Shown: piece by piece, positions 44,871-52,806 of the stretch | How positions within the stretch are numbered: the stretch's first letter is position 1 | Layout: each line of letters starts with the position of its first letter | NCBI GenBank assembly: GCA_016721195.1 | Contig: JADKIO010000005.1 | Location: 866,001 to 930,000 of the forward strand | Length of the DNA stretch: 64,000 bases | Direction of reading: 5' to 3' | From: Candidatus Geothrix skivensis | GTDB taxonomy: Bacteria > Acidobacteriota > Holophagae > Holophagales > Holophagaceae | Translations under genes and position numbers: made by a program | The notes under the pieces: generated by a model | The model's input: the letters and a program-made list of their open reading frames with translations, nothing else | What the model was told of the DNA's origin: nothing | The model's database searches: none

Positions 44871-46681
44871 GCGAAGCCCAGCCGCGCATCCTCTGCATCG
44901 AAGACAACCCCATGAACTGGCGGCTGGTTCAGCGGCTGCTGTCCCAGGCGGGCTACGAAATGCACTGGGCGGAGGATGGCCTCAAGGGGTGCGAACTGGC
45001 CCTGGCCCTCAAGCCCTCCCTCATCCTCCTGGACATCAACCTGCCGGGGCTGTCCGGGTTCGAGGTCGCCACCAAGCTGCGGCAGAACCGGAGCATGGAC
45101 GGCACCCTCATCGTGGCCCTCACGGCCAAGACCATGCGGAGCGACCGGGAGACCGCCCTGGTGACGGGATGCGATGGCTTCATTTCGAAGCCCATCGATC
45201 CCTTCCTGTTTGTGGGGCAAGTGGAGGCGTACCTGGGCGGCCGTCGGGACCATCTGGAGCAGGGGCGGGAGGGGGCGGCCCTGCGCCAGTTCAGCCAGCA
45301 GGTGGTGGAACACCTGGAAGCCCAGCTGCGCGAGGCCCAGGAAGGCAACCGAAAGCTGCTGGAAGTCCAGTCCGAGCTGGAGCAGCGGAGCCACCATCTC
45401 ACGCGCCTGCTGTCCCTCAGCAAGGACATCATCCCCGTGCAGGACGACGGCGAGATCCTGTCCAGAGTGCTGGGACAGTTGCACGAGGAGCTTGGCCTCG
45501 ACCGCCTGCGGGCCTACCGGCTGCATGCCAGCGGTGCGTATTTCCAGGGCCTCTCCCTGACCCCGGGAGGGGCCGAGGAAACCCCAGTGCTGGCGGCCGC
45601 ACACCCCCTGATCAAGTGGGCGGAAACCCTGCCGGTGGGCAGTGTGCTGACGGGAATGGATCTCCGCCAGTCCGCCCCCTGGGAGCAGGGCATCGAGCTG
45701 GGGCTCTGGAACCCCAAGGCCCAGGCCCTGCTTCTGCCCCTCCGCAGCCGCTCGGAAGAGGCCAGGCTCTGGGGGCTGCTGGCCGCCGACCGCCTGGAGC
45801 AGCCCTTCCAGCCCTTCGAAATTGAGCTGGCGGCCCTGCACGCGGGCATCCTCCAGGTCAGCCTCGAGAATGCAGGGCTCATCGCCCACCTGGCCGAGAC
45901 CAGCCGGGCCCTGGGCACCAGCTACGAGGGGCTGGAATCCGCCTATGAGGCCCTGAAGGAGGCGCAACGGGCCCTGGGCGCCCAGAACCAGAAGACCACC
46001 CTGGGTGGCCTCTTCATGAGCATGGCCCAGCGGATTCAGGTGCCAGTAGGCATCCTGAAGGAGGAGAGCACCGCCCTGTCCATCATCATGGATCGCCCTG
46101 ACCTTCCCGCGCCGGAAGAGCGGGCCGAATGCCACCGATCCATGGAACAGATCCACCGGGCCATCAGCCAAGTGGATGGGCTGGTAGGGGCCCTGCTCCG
46201 GCGCGCGGGCAAGGGGGTGGCCAGCTCGCCGGAATGGATCCACCTGCACGATTTCCTGGGGCAGGAGCTGGACCTGCTGCGGGCGGAAGGCATCCTGCCC
46301 GAGAACCTGCCGGTTGAACGGAGCTTTCAGTCACCCCGGGACCTGCTGTTCGGCGTCTATTCCGACTTCTCCGAAGTATTCGGCCACCTGATCCGCCACG
46401 CCCTGGACGGCCGTCCTTGCGGCATCAAGGTCCGGACTTCGGGAGATGAGAACCTCCTCAGGATCGAGGTGGAAGATGATGGGGGCTTCATCGAGCCGAA
46501 CCTGCTGGACAGCGCCTTTGAGCCCTTCCCGGACCTGCGCCCGGCTGCGCCGGGGGGCGGGCGGCGGCCCGGCCAGGGACTGGCCGCCTGCGCCCAGCTG
46601 CTGAATACCTACCGGGGCAGCATCCAGATCCTGCCGAGGGAGCGGGGCTCCCTCGTGCGGGTCGACCTGCCCATGGAATAG
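44867..46681 (+). CDS. REC-coiled coil-GAF protein with degenerate histidine-kinase ATPase
   Basis: 604 residues. Receiver with phospho-site Asp56 (LLDINLPGLSG); coiled coil about 130-185; GAF (about 190-340); a helical region without a phospho-accepting His; and a HATPase-like end where the N-box reads HLIRHALDG (Asn lost), the G1 box EDDGGFI and the G2 GQGLAAC. So it looks like a response regulator whose output is a pseudokinase. RBS AGGAG before ATG. The upstream kinase is the likely phosphodonor. Its role may be to regulate that kinase or the CheA-like system by protein contact. Confidence 0.85.
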   Translation: MSEAQPRILCIEDNPMNWRLVQRLLSQAGYEMHWAEDGLKGCELALALKPSLILLDINLPGLSGFEVATKLRQNRSMDGTLIVALTAKTMRSDRETALVTGCDGFISKPIDPFLFVGQVEAYLGGRRDHLEQGREGAALRQFSQQVVEHLEAQLREAQEGNRKLLEVQSELEQRSHHLTRLLSLSKDIIPVQDDGEILSRVLGQLHEELGLDRLRAYRLHASGAYFQGLSLTPGGAEETPVLAAAHPLIKWAETLPVGSVLTGMDLRQSAPWEQGIELGLWNPKAQALLLPLRSRSEEARLWGLLAADRLEQPFQPFEIELAALHAGILQVSLENAGLIAHLAETSRALGTSYEGLESAYEALKEAQRALGAQNQKTTLGGLFMSMAQRIQVPVGILKEESTALSIIMDRPDLPAPEERAECHRSMEQIHRAISQVDGLVGALLRRAGKGVASSPEWIHLHDFLGQELDLLRAEGILPENLPVERSFQSPRDLLFGVYSDFSEVFGHLIRHALDGRPCGIKVRTSGDENLLRIEVEDDGGFIEPNLLDSAFEPFPDLRPAAPGGGRRPGQGLAACAQLLNTYRGSIQILPRERGSLVRVDLPME

Positions 46682-46748
46682 TCGGCCCTTGGCCTGCCCC
46701 AGCTGCCATCCTTCACAAGAGATTGTTCCGGAACAAAGGGGGAAGACC

Positions 46749-47798
46749 ATGAATCGAATGCTCCTGGCCGCCCTGGTGTCCCTGGTGCTGGGGGCCCAGG
46801 CTCAGCCGGCTCCCGAGGGGCTGGCCGATGCGCGGGAGGTCCACCTCCGGGGGGTCCAGAAGCTCACCAGCACCGGCTCGAATGCCGAGGCCTACTGGTC
46901 GAACGATGGGAAGAGGATCATCTTCCAGAGCACTCGGGAAGGCCTTGCCTGCGACCAGCTCTACACCATGAATGCCGACGGGTCCGATCAGAAGCGGGTG
47001 AGTTCCGGCAAGGGCAGGGTCACCTGTGGCTGGTTCATGCCCGGTGACCGGAAGATCCTGTTCGCCAGCACCCAAGGGGCTGGACCCGAATGCCCGGAAG
47101 GTCCACCCTTCACGCCCGGGAAATACCAGTGGCCCGTGTTCCAGGGCTACGATCTCTACCTCGCCAACGCCGATGGGAGCGAGGCCAAACCCTTTCTGGC
47201 CTCCGGGGGCTACGACGCCGAGGCCACCGTGGCCCCCAATGGCAGGTGGATCGTCTTCACAAGCGAACGCGGCGGTGACGTGGACCTCTGGCGGGTGGAC
47301 GTAGACGGCCAGAACCTCCTGCGCCTCACGGATGGGATCGGCTACGACGGCGGGGCCGTCTTCAGCCCCGACTCGCGCCTCATCGTCTGGCGGACCAACT
47401 ACCCCAAGGGGGAGGCGGCCACGGCGAAGTACAGGGATCTGCTGAAACAGCACCTGGTCGAGCCCATGGACATGGACATCTGGGTGATGAACAGCGATGG
47501 CAGTGGCAAACGACAGGTGACCCGGCTGCCCGGCGCGGCCTTCGCGCCCATTTTCACACCGGACGGGAAGGGCATCGTTTTCGCGACCAACCACCACGAC
47601 AACCAGGGCAAGGGCCGAGGCTTCGATCTCTTCCGCGTGAAACTGGACGGCACCGGCCTCGAGCGGATCACCTGGACCGGAGTGTTCAACTCCTTTCCCC
47701 ACTTCAGCCCCGACGGCAGGAAGCTGCTCTGGGTAAGCGGAAGGGCCCCCAGGGGGCCTCGCCAGTTCGATGTATGTGTGGCGGAGTGGCTGCCTTGA
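46749..47798 (+). CDS. Secreted TolB/PD40 beta-propeller protein
   Basis: 349 residues. Signal peptide 1-18 (MNRMLLAALVSLVLGAQA). Five to six PD40 repeats of the TolB kind (SNDGKRIIFQSTREG, APNGRWIVFTSERGGDVDLW, SPDSRLIVWRT, TPDGKGIVFATN, SPDGRKLLWVS). There is no TolB N-terminal domain, so it is not the Tol-Pal TolB. Probable periplasmic. Start ATG 46749 with GGGGGAAG upstream. It ends overlapping the gmhB-like gene (TTGA). Confidence 0.85.
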   Translation: MNRMLLAALVSLVLGAQAQPAPEGLADAREVHLRGVQKLTSTGSNAEAYWSNDGKRIIFQSTREGLACDQLYTMNADGSDQKRVSSGKGRVTCGWFMPGDRKILFASTQGAGPECPEGPPFTPGKYQWPVFQGYDLYLANADGSEAKPFLASGGYDAEATVAPNGRWIVFTSERGGDVDLWRVDVDGQNLLRLTDGIGYDGGAVFSPDSRLIVWRTNYPKGEAATAKYRDLLKQHLVEPMDMDIWVMNSDGSGKRQVTRLPGAAFAPIFTPDGKGIVFATNHHDNQGKGRGFDLFRVKLDGTGLERITWTGVFNSFPHFSPDGRKLLWVSGRAPRGPRQFDVCVAEWLP

Positions 47799-48385
47799 GC
47801 CTGGCGCAAGAGCGGACCATCCCGGCAGCGAAGCCGAAGCCTGCCATCTTCCTGGATCGCGATGGCACCCTCAACGAGGAGGTGGATTTCCTTTCGGATC
47901 CAGAGCTTCTGGTGATGATTCCGGGTGCTGCCGAGGCCGTGGCCCGGCTCAATGCCAGGGACATCCCGGTGGTGGTGGTGACCAACCAGAGCGGCATCGG
48001 AAGGGGAAAATACGACTGGCAGGATTTCGCCGCCGTCATGGACCGCATGGACGCCCTGCTGGCCCTGGAGAACGCCCGGATCGATGCCGTGTACGCCTCC
48101 CCCCACCACGAGAACGCCCTGGGGGAATATGCCGTGGCCGATCATCCGGAGCGGAAGCCCAATCCCGGCATGCTCCTCCGCGCTGCAGCCGAGCACGGCC
48201 TGGATCTGGCGCGCTCCTGGATGGTGGGAGACAAGGCCATCGATCTGGAGGCGGGGCGCCGGGCGGGCTGCAAGGTCGCCCTGGTCCGCACCGGCTATGG
48301 CGCCCAGGTGGATGGATGCGCGGCGGACCTGGTGGCCGAAAGCCTCCCCGAGGCCGTGGACCTCATCCTGTCCCAGTGGCCATGA
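47795..48385 (+). CDS. gmhB: HAD-family D,D-heptose 1,7-bisphosphate phosphatase-like (GmhB-like)
   Basis: 196 residues from TTG 47795 (coupled TTGA with the previous stop; GGAG eight bases upstream) or 203 from ATG 47774. HAD motifs: FLDRDGTLN, VVTNQSGIGRG, ERKPNPGM, VGDKAIDLEAGRRAG. The Zn-finger cysteines of E. coli GmhB are absent: where the C-x-H...C-x-C loop should be, the sequence reads ASPHHENALGEYAVADHPE. The enzyme belongs to the GmhB/HisB-N family; heptose phosphatase for LPS core is the likely role, given lptD and kdsB, but histidinol phosphatase cannot be ruled out. Confidence 0.8.
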   Translation: MSLAQERTIPAAKPKPAIFLDRDGTLNEEVDFLSDPELLVMIPGAAEAVARLNARDIPVVVVTNQSGIGRGKYDWQDFAAVMDRMDALLALENARIDAVYASPHHENALGEYAVADHPERKPNPGMLLRAAAEHGLDLARSWMVGDKAIDLEAGRRAGCKVALVRTGYGAQVDGCAADLVAESLPEAVDLILSQWP

Positions 48386-49122
48386 TCCTGGTCGAAAAAT
48401 CCGACCTGGTGCTGGGCACCCTGCTCCAGCGGTACCAGCGCTTCCTGGCGGATGTGCGCCTGCAGGATGGCAGTGTCGTCACCGCCCACTGCACCAACAC
48501 GGGCACCATGAAGACCTGCTGGGAGCCCGGTGACCGAGTACTACTGGAGCCCGCCACCAATCCCCAACGGAAGCTGAAGTTCACCTGGCTGGCCGTGGAG
48601 CGGCCCGGGGGCTGGGTGGGGGTGGAGACGGGCATGCCCAATCGGGTGGTCGCCGCGGCCGCGCGGCGGGACGCGCTGCCCGGTCTGGCGGGGCTGCACG
48701 GGGTCCGCACCGAAGTGAAATATGGGCTCGAGAACAGCCGCATCGACGTCCTGGCCCTGGACGGGGAGGATCGGCAGGTCTTTGTCGAAGTGAAAAACAC
48801 GACCTTGAAGGCGGGTGACTGGGCGCTGTTCCCGGATGCGGTCACCGAACGCGGCCGAAAGCACCTCCGCGAACTCCAGGCCATGGTGAGGGCTGGACAC
48901 CGGGCGGCCATCGCCTTCTTCGTGCATCGCACGGATGTGGACCGCTTCGACGCCGCCCGGGAGATCGATCCCACCTATGCCGCCGAACTGGAGCGGGCCG
49001 CGGAGTCTGGCGTGCAGCTCCTGCCCCTGGCCGTGCGCCTGGTCACAAATCAAGGGGCCGGTGGTCTGTGGAGCCTGGGCTGGGAACTGCCGGGCCTTCT
49101 GCCCTGGGTCCCCCGGCGATAG
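48382..49122 (+). CDS. sfsA: SfsA-family nuclease-like DNA-binding protein
   Basis: 246 residues. ATG overlaps the gmhB-like stop (ATGA). SfsA core: LVLGTLLQRYQRFLADV, THCTNTGTM-like AHCTNTGTMKTC, and a PD-(D/E)XK-like VEVKNTTLKAG. Originally named for sugar fermentation stimulation in E. coli; actual role unclear, with nuclease-like fold. Confidence 0.92.
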   Translation: MILVEKSDLVLGTLLQRYQRFLADVRLQDGSVVTAHCTNTGTMKTCWEPGDRVLLEPATNPQRKLKFTWLAVERPGGWVGVETGMPNRVVAAAARRDALPGLAGLHGVRTEVKYGLENSRIDVLALDGEDRQVFVEVKNTTLKAGDWALFPDAVTERGRKHLRELQAMVRAGHRAAIAFFVHRTDVDRFDAAREIDPTYAAELERAAESGVQLLPLAVRLVTNQGAGGLWSLGWELPGLLPWVPRR

Positions 49123-49147
49123 ACTGTGGGTTCATGCTGGAGCCACC

Positions 49148-50263
49148 ATGTCGACCACTGCATCTGAATTGATGAAGACGCCCCTCAACGCCGCCCATCG
49201 GGCCCTGGGCGCCAAGATGGTGGATTTTGGCGGCTGGGACATGCCCGTCCAGTACCCGGCGGGGATCCTGGCGGAGCACGAAGCGGTCCGCACCAGGGCT
49301 GGTCTCTTCGACGTGAGCCACATGGGCGAGATCCGAGTGAAGGGCCCCGGCGCCTTGGCCCTGGTGGAGCACCTGACTCCCAACGCGGTCTCGCAGCTGG
49401 CCATCGGTCAGGTCCACTACACGGCCTTCCTCTATGAGAACGGCACCTTCGTGGATGACCTGCTGGTCTACCGCGAGGGCGCAGAGGAGTTCCTGCTGGT
49501 GGTGAACGCGGGCAACTCGGACAAGGATTTCGCCTGGGTGCAGCAGCACGCTCCTGGCTACGACTGCACGGTGGTGAACGAAAGCCCGGTCACGGGGCAG
49601 ATCGCCCTCCAGGGACCGCTCTCCCTCAGCATCCTCCAGCCCCTGACCAAGACCCCGCTGGAGCCCATCGGCTACTACTGGTTCACGCACGGCGAGGTGG
49701 CGGGGGTCAAGTGCCTCATCAGCCGCACGGGTTATACCGGCGAAGATGGCTTCGAGCTCTATTGCGCGGCTGCCGATGCGGAGAAGGTCTGGAACGCCGT
49801 CATGGCCGCCGGGACTCCCAAGGGCCTGCTGCCCGCCGGCCTGGGCTGCCGCAACACCCTGCGCCTGGAATGCAAGATGGCCCTCTACGGCCACGAGATC
49901 GACGACAGCATCCATGCCCTGGAGGCTGGGCTGGGCTGGATCGTCAAGCTGGACAAGGGTGATTTCATCGGGCGGGACGCCCTCCTGGCGGCGAAGGCGG
50001 CCCCCGCGACCCGCAAGCTGGTAGGTTTCAAGACTCTGGAGAAGCGGGACATCGCCCGGGACCACATGCCCGTGGTGCAGGATGGCAGGCCGGTCGGCTT
50101 CGTCACCAGCGCGGCGCCTTCGCCCACCTGCGGCATCAACCTGGGCCTGGCCTACGTTCCCACCGATCAGGCCAAGGTCGGCGGGCGCATCTCGATCGAG
50201 ATCCGCGGCCGGGCCGTGGATGCCGAGATCATCCCCACCCCCTTCTACAAGCGTCAGAAGTAA
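49148..50263 (+). CDS. gcvT: Glycine cleavage T protein (aminomethyltransferase)
   Basis: 371 residues. Transfers the methylene from the lipoyl-bound aminomethyl group to tetrahydrofolate. FGGWDMPVQYPAGI, FDVSHMGEI, RTGYTGEDGFELY, GLGCRNTLRLE are all typical. RBS GGAG before ATG. 43 bases before gcvH. No gcvP (glycine decarboxylase) is in the window. Confidence 0.95.
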   Translation: MSTTASELMKTPLNAAHRALGAKMVDFGGWDMPVQYPAGILAEHEAVRTRAGLFDVSHMGEIRVKGPGALALVEHLTPNAVSQLAIGQVHYTAFLYENGTFVDDLLVYREGAEEFLLVVNAGNSDKDFAWVQQHAPGYDCTVVNESPVTGQIALQGPLSLSILQPLTKTPLEPIGYYWFTHGEVAGVKCLISRTGYTGEDGFELYCAAADAEKVWNAVMAAGTPKGLLPAGLGCRNTLRLECKMALYGHEIDDSIHALEAGLGWIVKLDKGDFIGRDALLAAKAAPATRKLVGFKTLEKRDIARDHMPVVQDGRPVGFVTSAAPSPTCGINLGLAYVPTDQAKVGGRISIEIRGRAVDAEIIPTPFYKRQK

Positions 50264-50306
50264 CCGATTAAAACCCCTGCAACCCCATCCACCACCTGGA
50301 GGATCC

Positions 50307-50690
50307 ATGTTTCCCGCCGACCTGAAGTACACCAAGGACCACGAGTGGCTGAGGCCCGCGGCCGACGGCACCGCCTTGATCGGCATCACCCAGTACGCCC
50401 AGGAGGCCCTGGGTGACGTGGTCTTCGTGGACCTGCCGGAGGTCGGCGAGTCTTTCGGGCAAGGCGAGGAATTCGGCACCGTCGAGTCGGTGAAGACCGT
50501 TTCCGAGCTGAACATGCCCGCCGCCGGCGACGTTCTCGAGGTGAATGATTCCCTGGGGGACCACCCGGAAGTGGTGAACGAGGACCCTTATGGCAAGGGC
50601 TGGATGGTGAAGGTCAAGCTGACCGGAGACCTGACGGGCCTGCTGGACCCCAAGGCCTACGAGGCCCTGGTGAGTGCGGAAAGCCATTAG
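50307..50690 (+). CDS. gcvH: Glycine cleavage H protein
   Basis: 127 residues. Lipoyl-carrying protein; modified Lys63 in GTVESVKTVSEL. Start ATG with GGAGG four bases ahead. Shuttles the aminomethyl group between P, T and L proteins. Its end overlaps the LysM transglycosylase gene by 17 bases. Confidence 0.96.
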   Translation: MFPADLKYTKDHEWLRPAADGTALIGITQYAQEALGDVVFVDLPEVGESFGQGEEFGTVESVKTVSELNMPAAGDVLEVNDSLGDHPEVVNEDPYGKGWMVKVKLTGDLTGLLDPKAYEALVSAESH

Positions 50691-52626
50691 CTTGCCGACC
50701 CTGGCCCTGGCGACCCTCCTCTGGGTGACGCTGCCGGCGCAAGCGCCCGTGCAGTCCCCCCAGGCGTATGTGGCCACGGCCCCGGCCCGGGCCGCTGAAG
50801 CGGATGCAGCCCGCATCCAACAGCTGCGGGCCCTGGTGGAGGCCGCAGAGATCGCCCTTGAGGCCGACGAGGAGGAGCGCGCCGCGGCCCGTTGCGAGGA
50901 GGCCGATGTCCTCACCGCCGACTGGCCCCTGGAACTGCTCAAGCAGGCGGAAGTCCAGGGGCTGCTTCAGCGGCTGAAGGAAGTCGAGGAGCAACTCACG
51001 GATGAAGCTGCGCCAGGCACGGAACCAGGCCTGAAGGCTCCGGACGAGGTGGTGTCCATCAGCGGGGATGAACTCAGGGCCGAGCTCGAACTGGTACGCC
51101 AGGCGGAGCAGGGCACCACCTACGATTACCCGATCGATCTGAACGACAAAGTCCTCACCTGGGTGAGCCTCTTCAGCACCACCAAGCGCGGCTTCATGGA
51201 GAATGCCCTGGGCCGGGCCTCCATGTACATGCCCATGATCCGCCAGGTCTTCGCGGAGGAAGGCGTGCCCTCGGACTTGGCCTACCTCGCCGTCATTGAA
51301 TCGGGCTTCCGCAACGAGGCCAAGAGCCGCGCCAAGGCTGTGGGCATGTGGCAGTTCATCCGCTCCACGGGGCGCATCTACGGACTCAACGGCAACGCCT
51401 GGGTGGAAGAGCGCCGGGATCCCATGAAGGCAACCCGGGCCGCAGCCCGGTACCTCAAGCGACTCTACGAGATCACGGGGGACTGGTACCTGGCCGCTTC
51501 CAGCTACAACGCGGGCCCACTGACCCTGGAGCGGGCCATCCAGAATGTGGGCACCCGGAACTTCTGGGACCTGAGCCGGTCCCGCTGGTTGCGGACCGAG
51601 ACGAAGAACTACATCCCGGAACTCTGCGCGGCCATCCTGGTGGGCCGGAATCCGGAGCGCTACGGACTTCGCATCGTTCCCCTGGTCCCTTATGTCTACG
51701 AGACGGTCACCGTATCCAGCATGACCAGCCTCACGGTTCTGGCCCGCTGTGCCGGCACCGACGCCTCGACGCTGAAGGCCCTGAACCCCGAACTTCTCCG
51801 GGGTTCCACCCCGCCCGGAACCTACCAGCTGCGGGTGCCACCAGGGAAGGCCATGGACTGCCTCCGGCAGCTGGCCCACATGCCCGCCACCAAACGGCTG
51901 GATTTCAACTCCTATACGGTTCGAAAGGGCGACACGCTGGCCAAGGTGGCGAAGCGTTTCAAGCTGAACCCGGATGACCTGCTGGCGGCGAACGATCTGA
52001 CGGCGAAGCAGTTCCAGCCGGGCCGGCGCCTGCTGGTGCCTCCGCCACCCGTCATCGGACTGGAAGACCGGGATATCGGCTCCAGCGCGGGGCGCGTGAA
52101 GGCCCTTGGTGACCGTCCCCTGGCGCCACTCCCGGCCACGCCCCGGGACCTGGATGCTCCAACGGGAACTGCCATCAAGACGGAGCCTCCCCCCGCAGCT
52201 CCGGTCCTGGACCTGCCGGCTCCGTCCCCTCGGATGGAGCCCAGGACACCGCCGGCCGCGCCTGCTCCGGAGCCAAAGGAGCCAGTCACCCGGCTTCCGG
52301 CGGGGTCGGTCCTCCGTGCGAAGCCGGGCGATACTCTTGCCAAGCTTGCCCGGCTCCACGGGGTTTCCCTCGGGGACCTGCTCCGCTTGAATCCAGAAGC
52401 TGCCAAGACGCTGCATCCCGGCGACGAGGTACGCCTTCCGGGGGGCACGGCCAACACCAGGCCCGCGCCTCCCTCCACCGCCATAAGCCATCGGGTCCGG
52501 AAGGGCGAGACCCTGGCGGCCATCGCCCGCAAGTACAGCCTCAGCCCAGCGGATCTCAAGGCATGGAATCAACTGAAGGGCGAGCGCATCCAGGCGGGTC
52601 AGCGGCTCCGGCTTTCCCCCCGCTGA
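50674..52626 (+). CDS. MltD-like lytic transglycosylase with three LysM domains
   Basis: 650 residues from GTG 50674. Signal peptide 1-23 (cleaved near LPAQA), a helical N-terminus, then the SLT domain (about 185-330) with catalytic Glu209 (AVIESGFRNEAKS) and SYNAGP; then three LysM repeats, at about 410-455 (YTVRKGDTLAKVAKRF), 545-590 and 605-648 (HRVRKGETLAAIARKY), joined by a Pro-rich spacer. Cleaves peptidoglycan glycan strands. Located in the periplasm. It overlaps gcvH but is unrelated in function. Confidence 0.92.
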   Translation: MRKAISLPTLALATLLWVTLPAQAPVQSPQAYVATAPARAAEADAARIQQLRALVEAAEIALEADEEERAAARCEEADVLTADWPLELLKQAEVQGLLQRLKEVEEQLTDEAAPGTEPGLKAPDEVVSISGDELRAELELVRQAEQGTTYDYPIDLNDKVLTWVSLFSTTKRGFMENALGRASMYMPMIRQVFAEEGVPSDLAYLAVIESGFRNEAKSRAKAVGMWQFIRSTGRIYGLNGNAWVEERRDPMKATRAAARYLKRLYEITGDWYLAASSYNAGPLTLERAIQNVGTRNFWDLSRSRWLRTETKNYIPELCAAILVGRNPERYGLRIVPLVPYVYETVTVSSMTSLTVLARCAGTDASTLKALNPELLRGSTPPGTYQLRVPPGKAMDCLRQLAHMPATKRLDFNSYTVRKGDTLAKVAKRFKLNPDDLLAANDLTAKQFQPGRRLLVPPPPVIGLEDRDIGSSAGRVKALGDRPLAPLPATPRDLDAPTGTAIKTEPPPAAPVLDLPAPSPRMEPRTPPAAPAPEPKEPVTRLPAGSVLRAKPGDTLAKLARLHGVSLGDLLRLNPEAAKTLHPGDEVRLPGGTANTRPAPPSTAISHRVRKGETLAAIARKYSLSPADLKAWNQLKGERIQAGQRLRLSPR

Positions 52627-52676
52627 TCCAGGCTTGCAGAAGCTGGGAAGGGGTGGGATACTGATTCTTCCCGAAT

Positions 52677-52752
<76 letters not shown>

Positions 52753-52755
52753 AAC

Positions 52756-52781
52756 AGAAGGCCACCGCAAGGTGGCCTTCT
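52756..52781 (+). terminator. Terminator of tRNA-Ala
   Basis: AGAAGGCCACC-GCAA-GGTGGCCTTCT: an 11-bp perfect stem with a GNRA tetraloop, four bases after the CCA. It ends in TTCTTG. It separates the tRNA from the ABC-F gene. Confidence 0.85.
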
Positions 52782-52806
52782 TGCTGAAAGCTGAGTGCCG
52801 CCGGAC

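Noticed and set aside
46749..47798. TolB of the Tol-Pal system
   Set aside because: No TolB N-terminal domain and no tol/pal genes nearby; only the PD40 repeats match.
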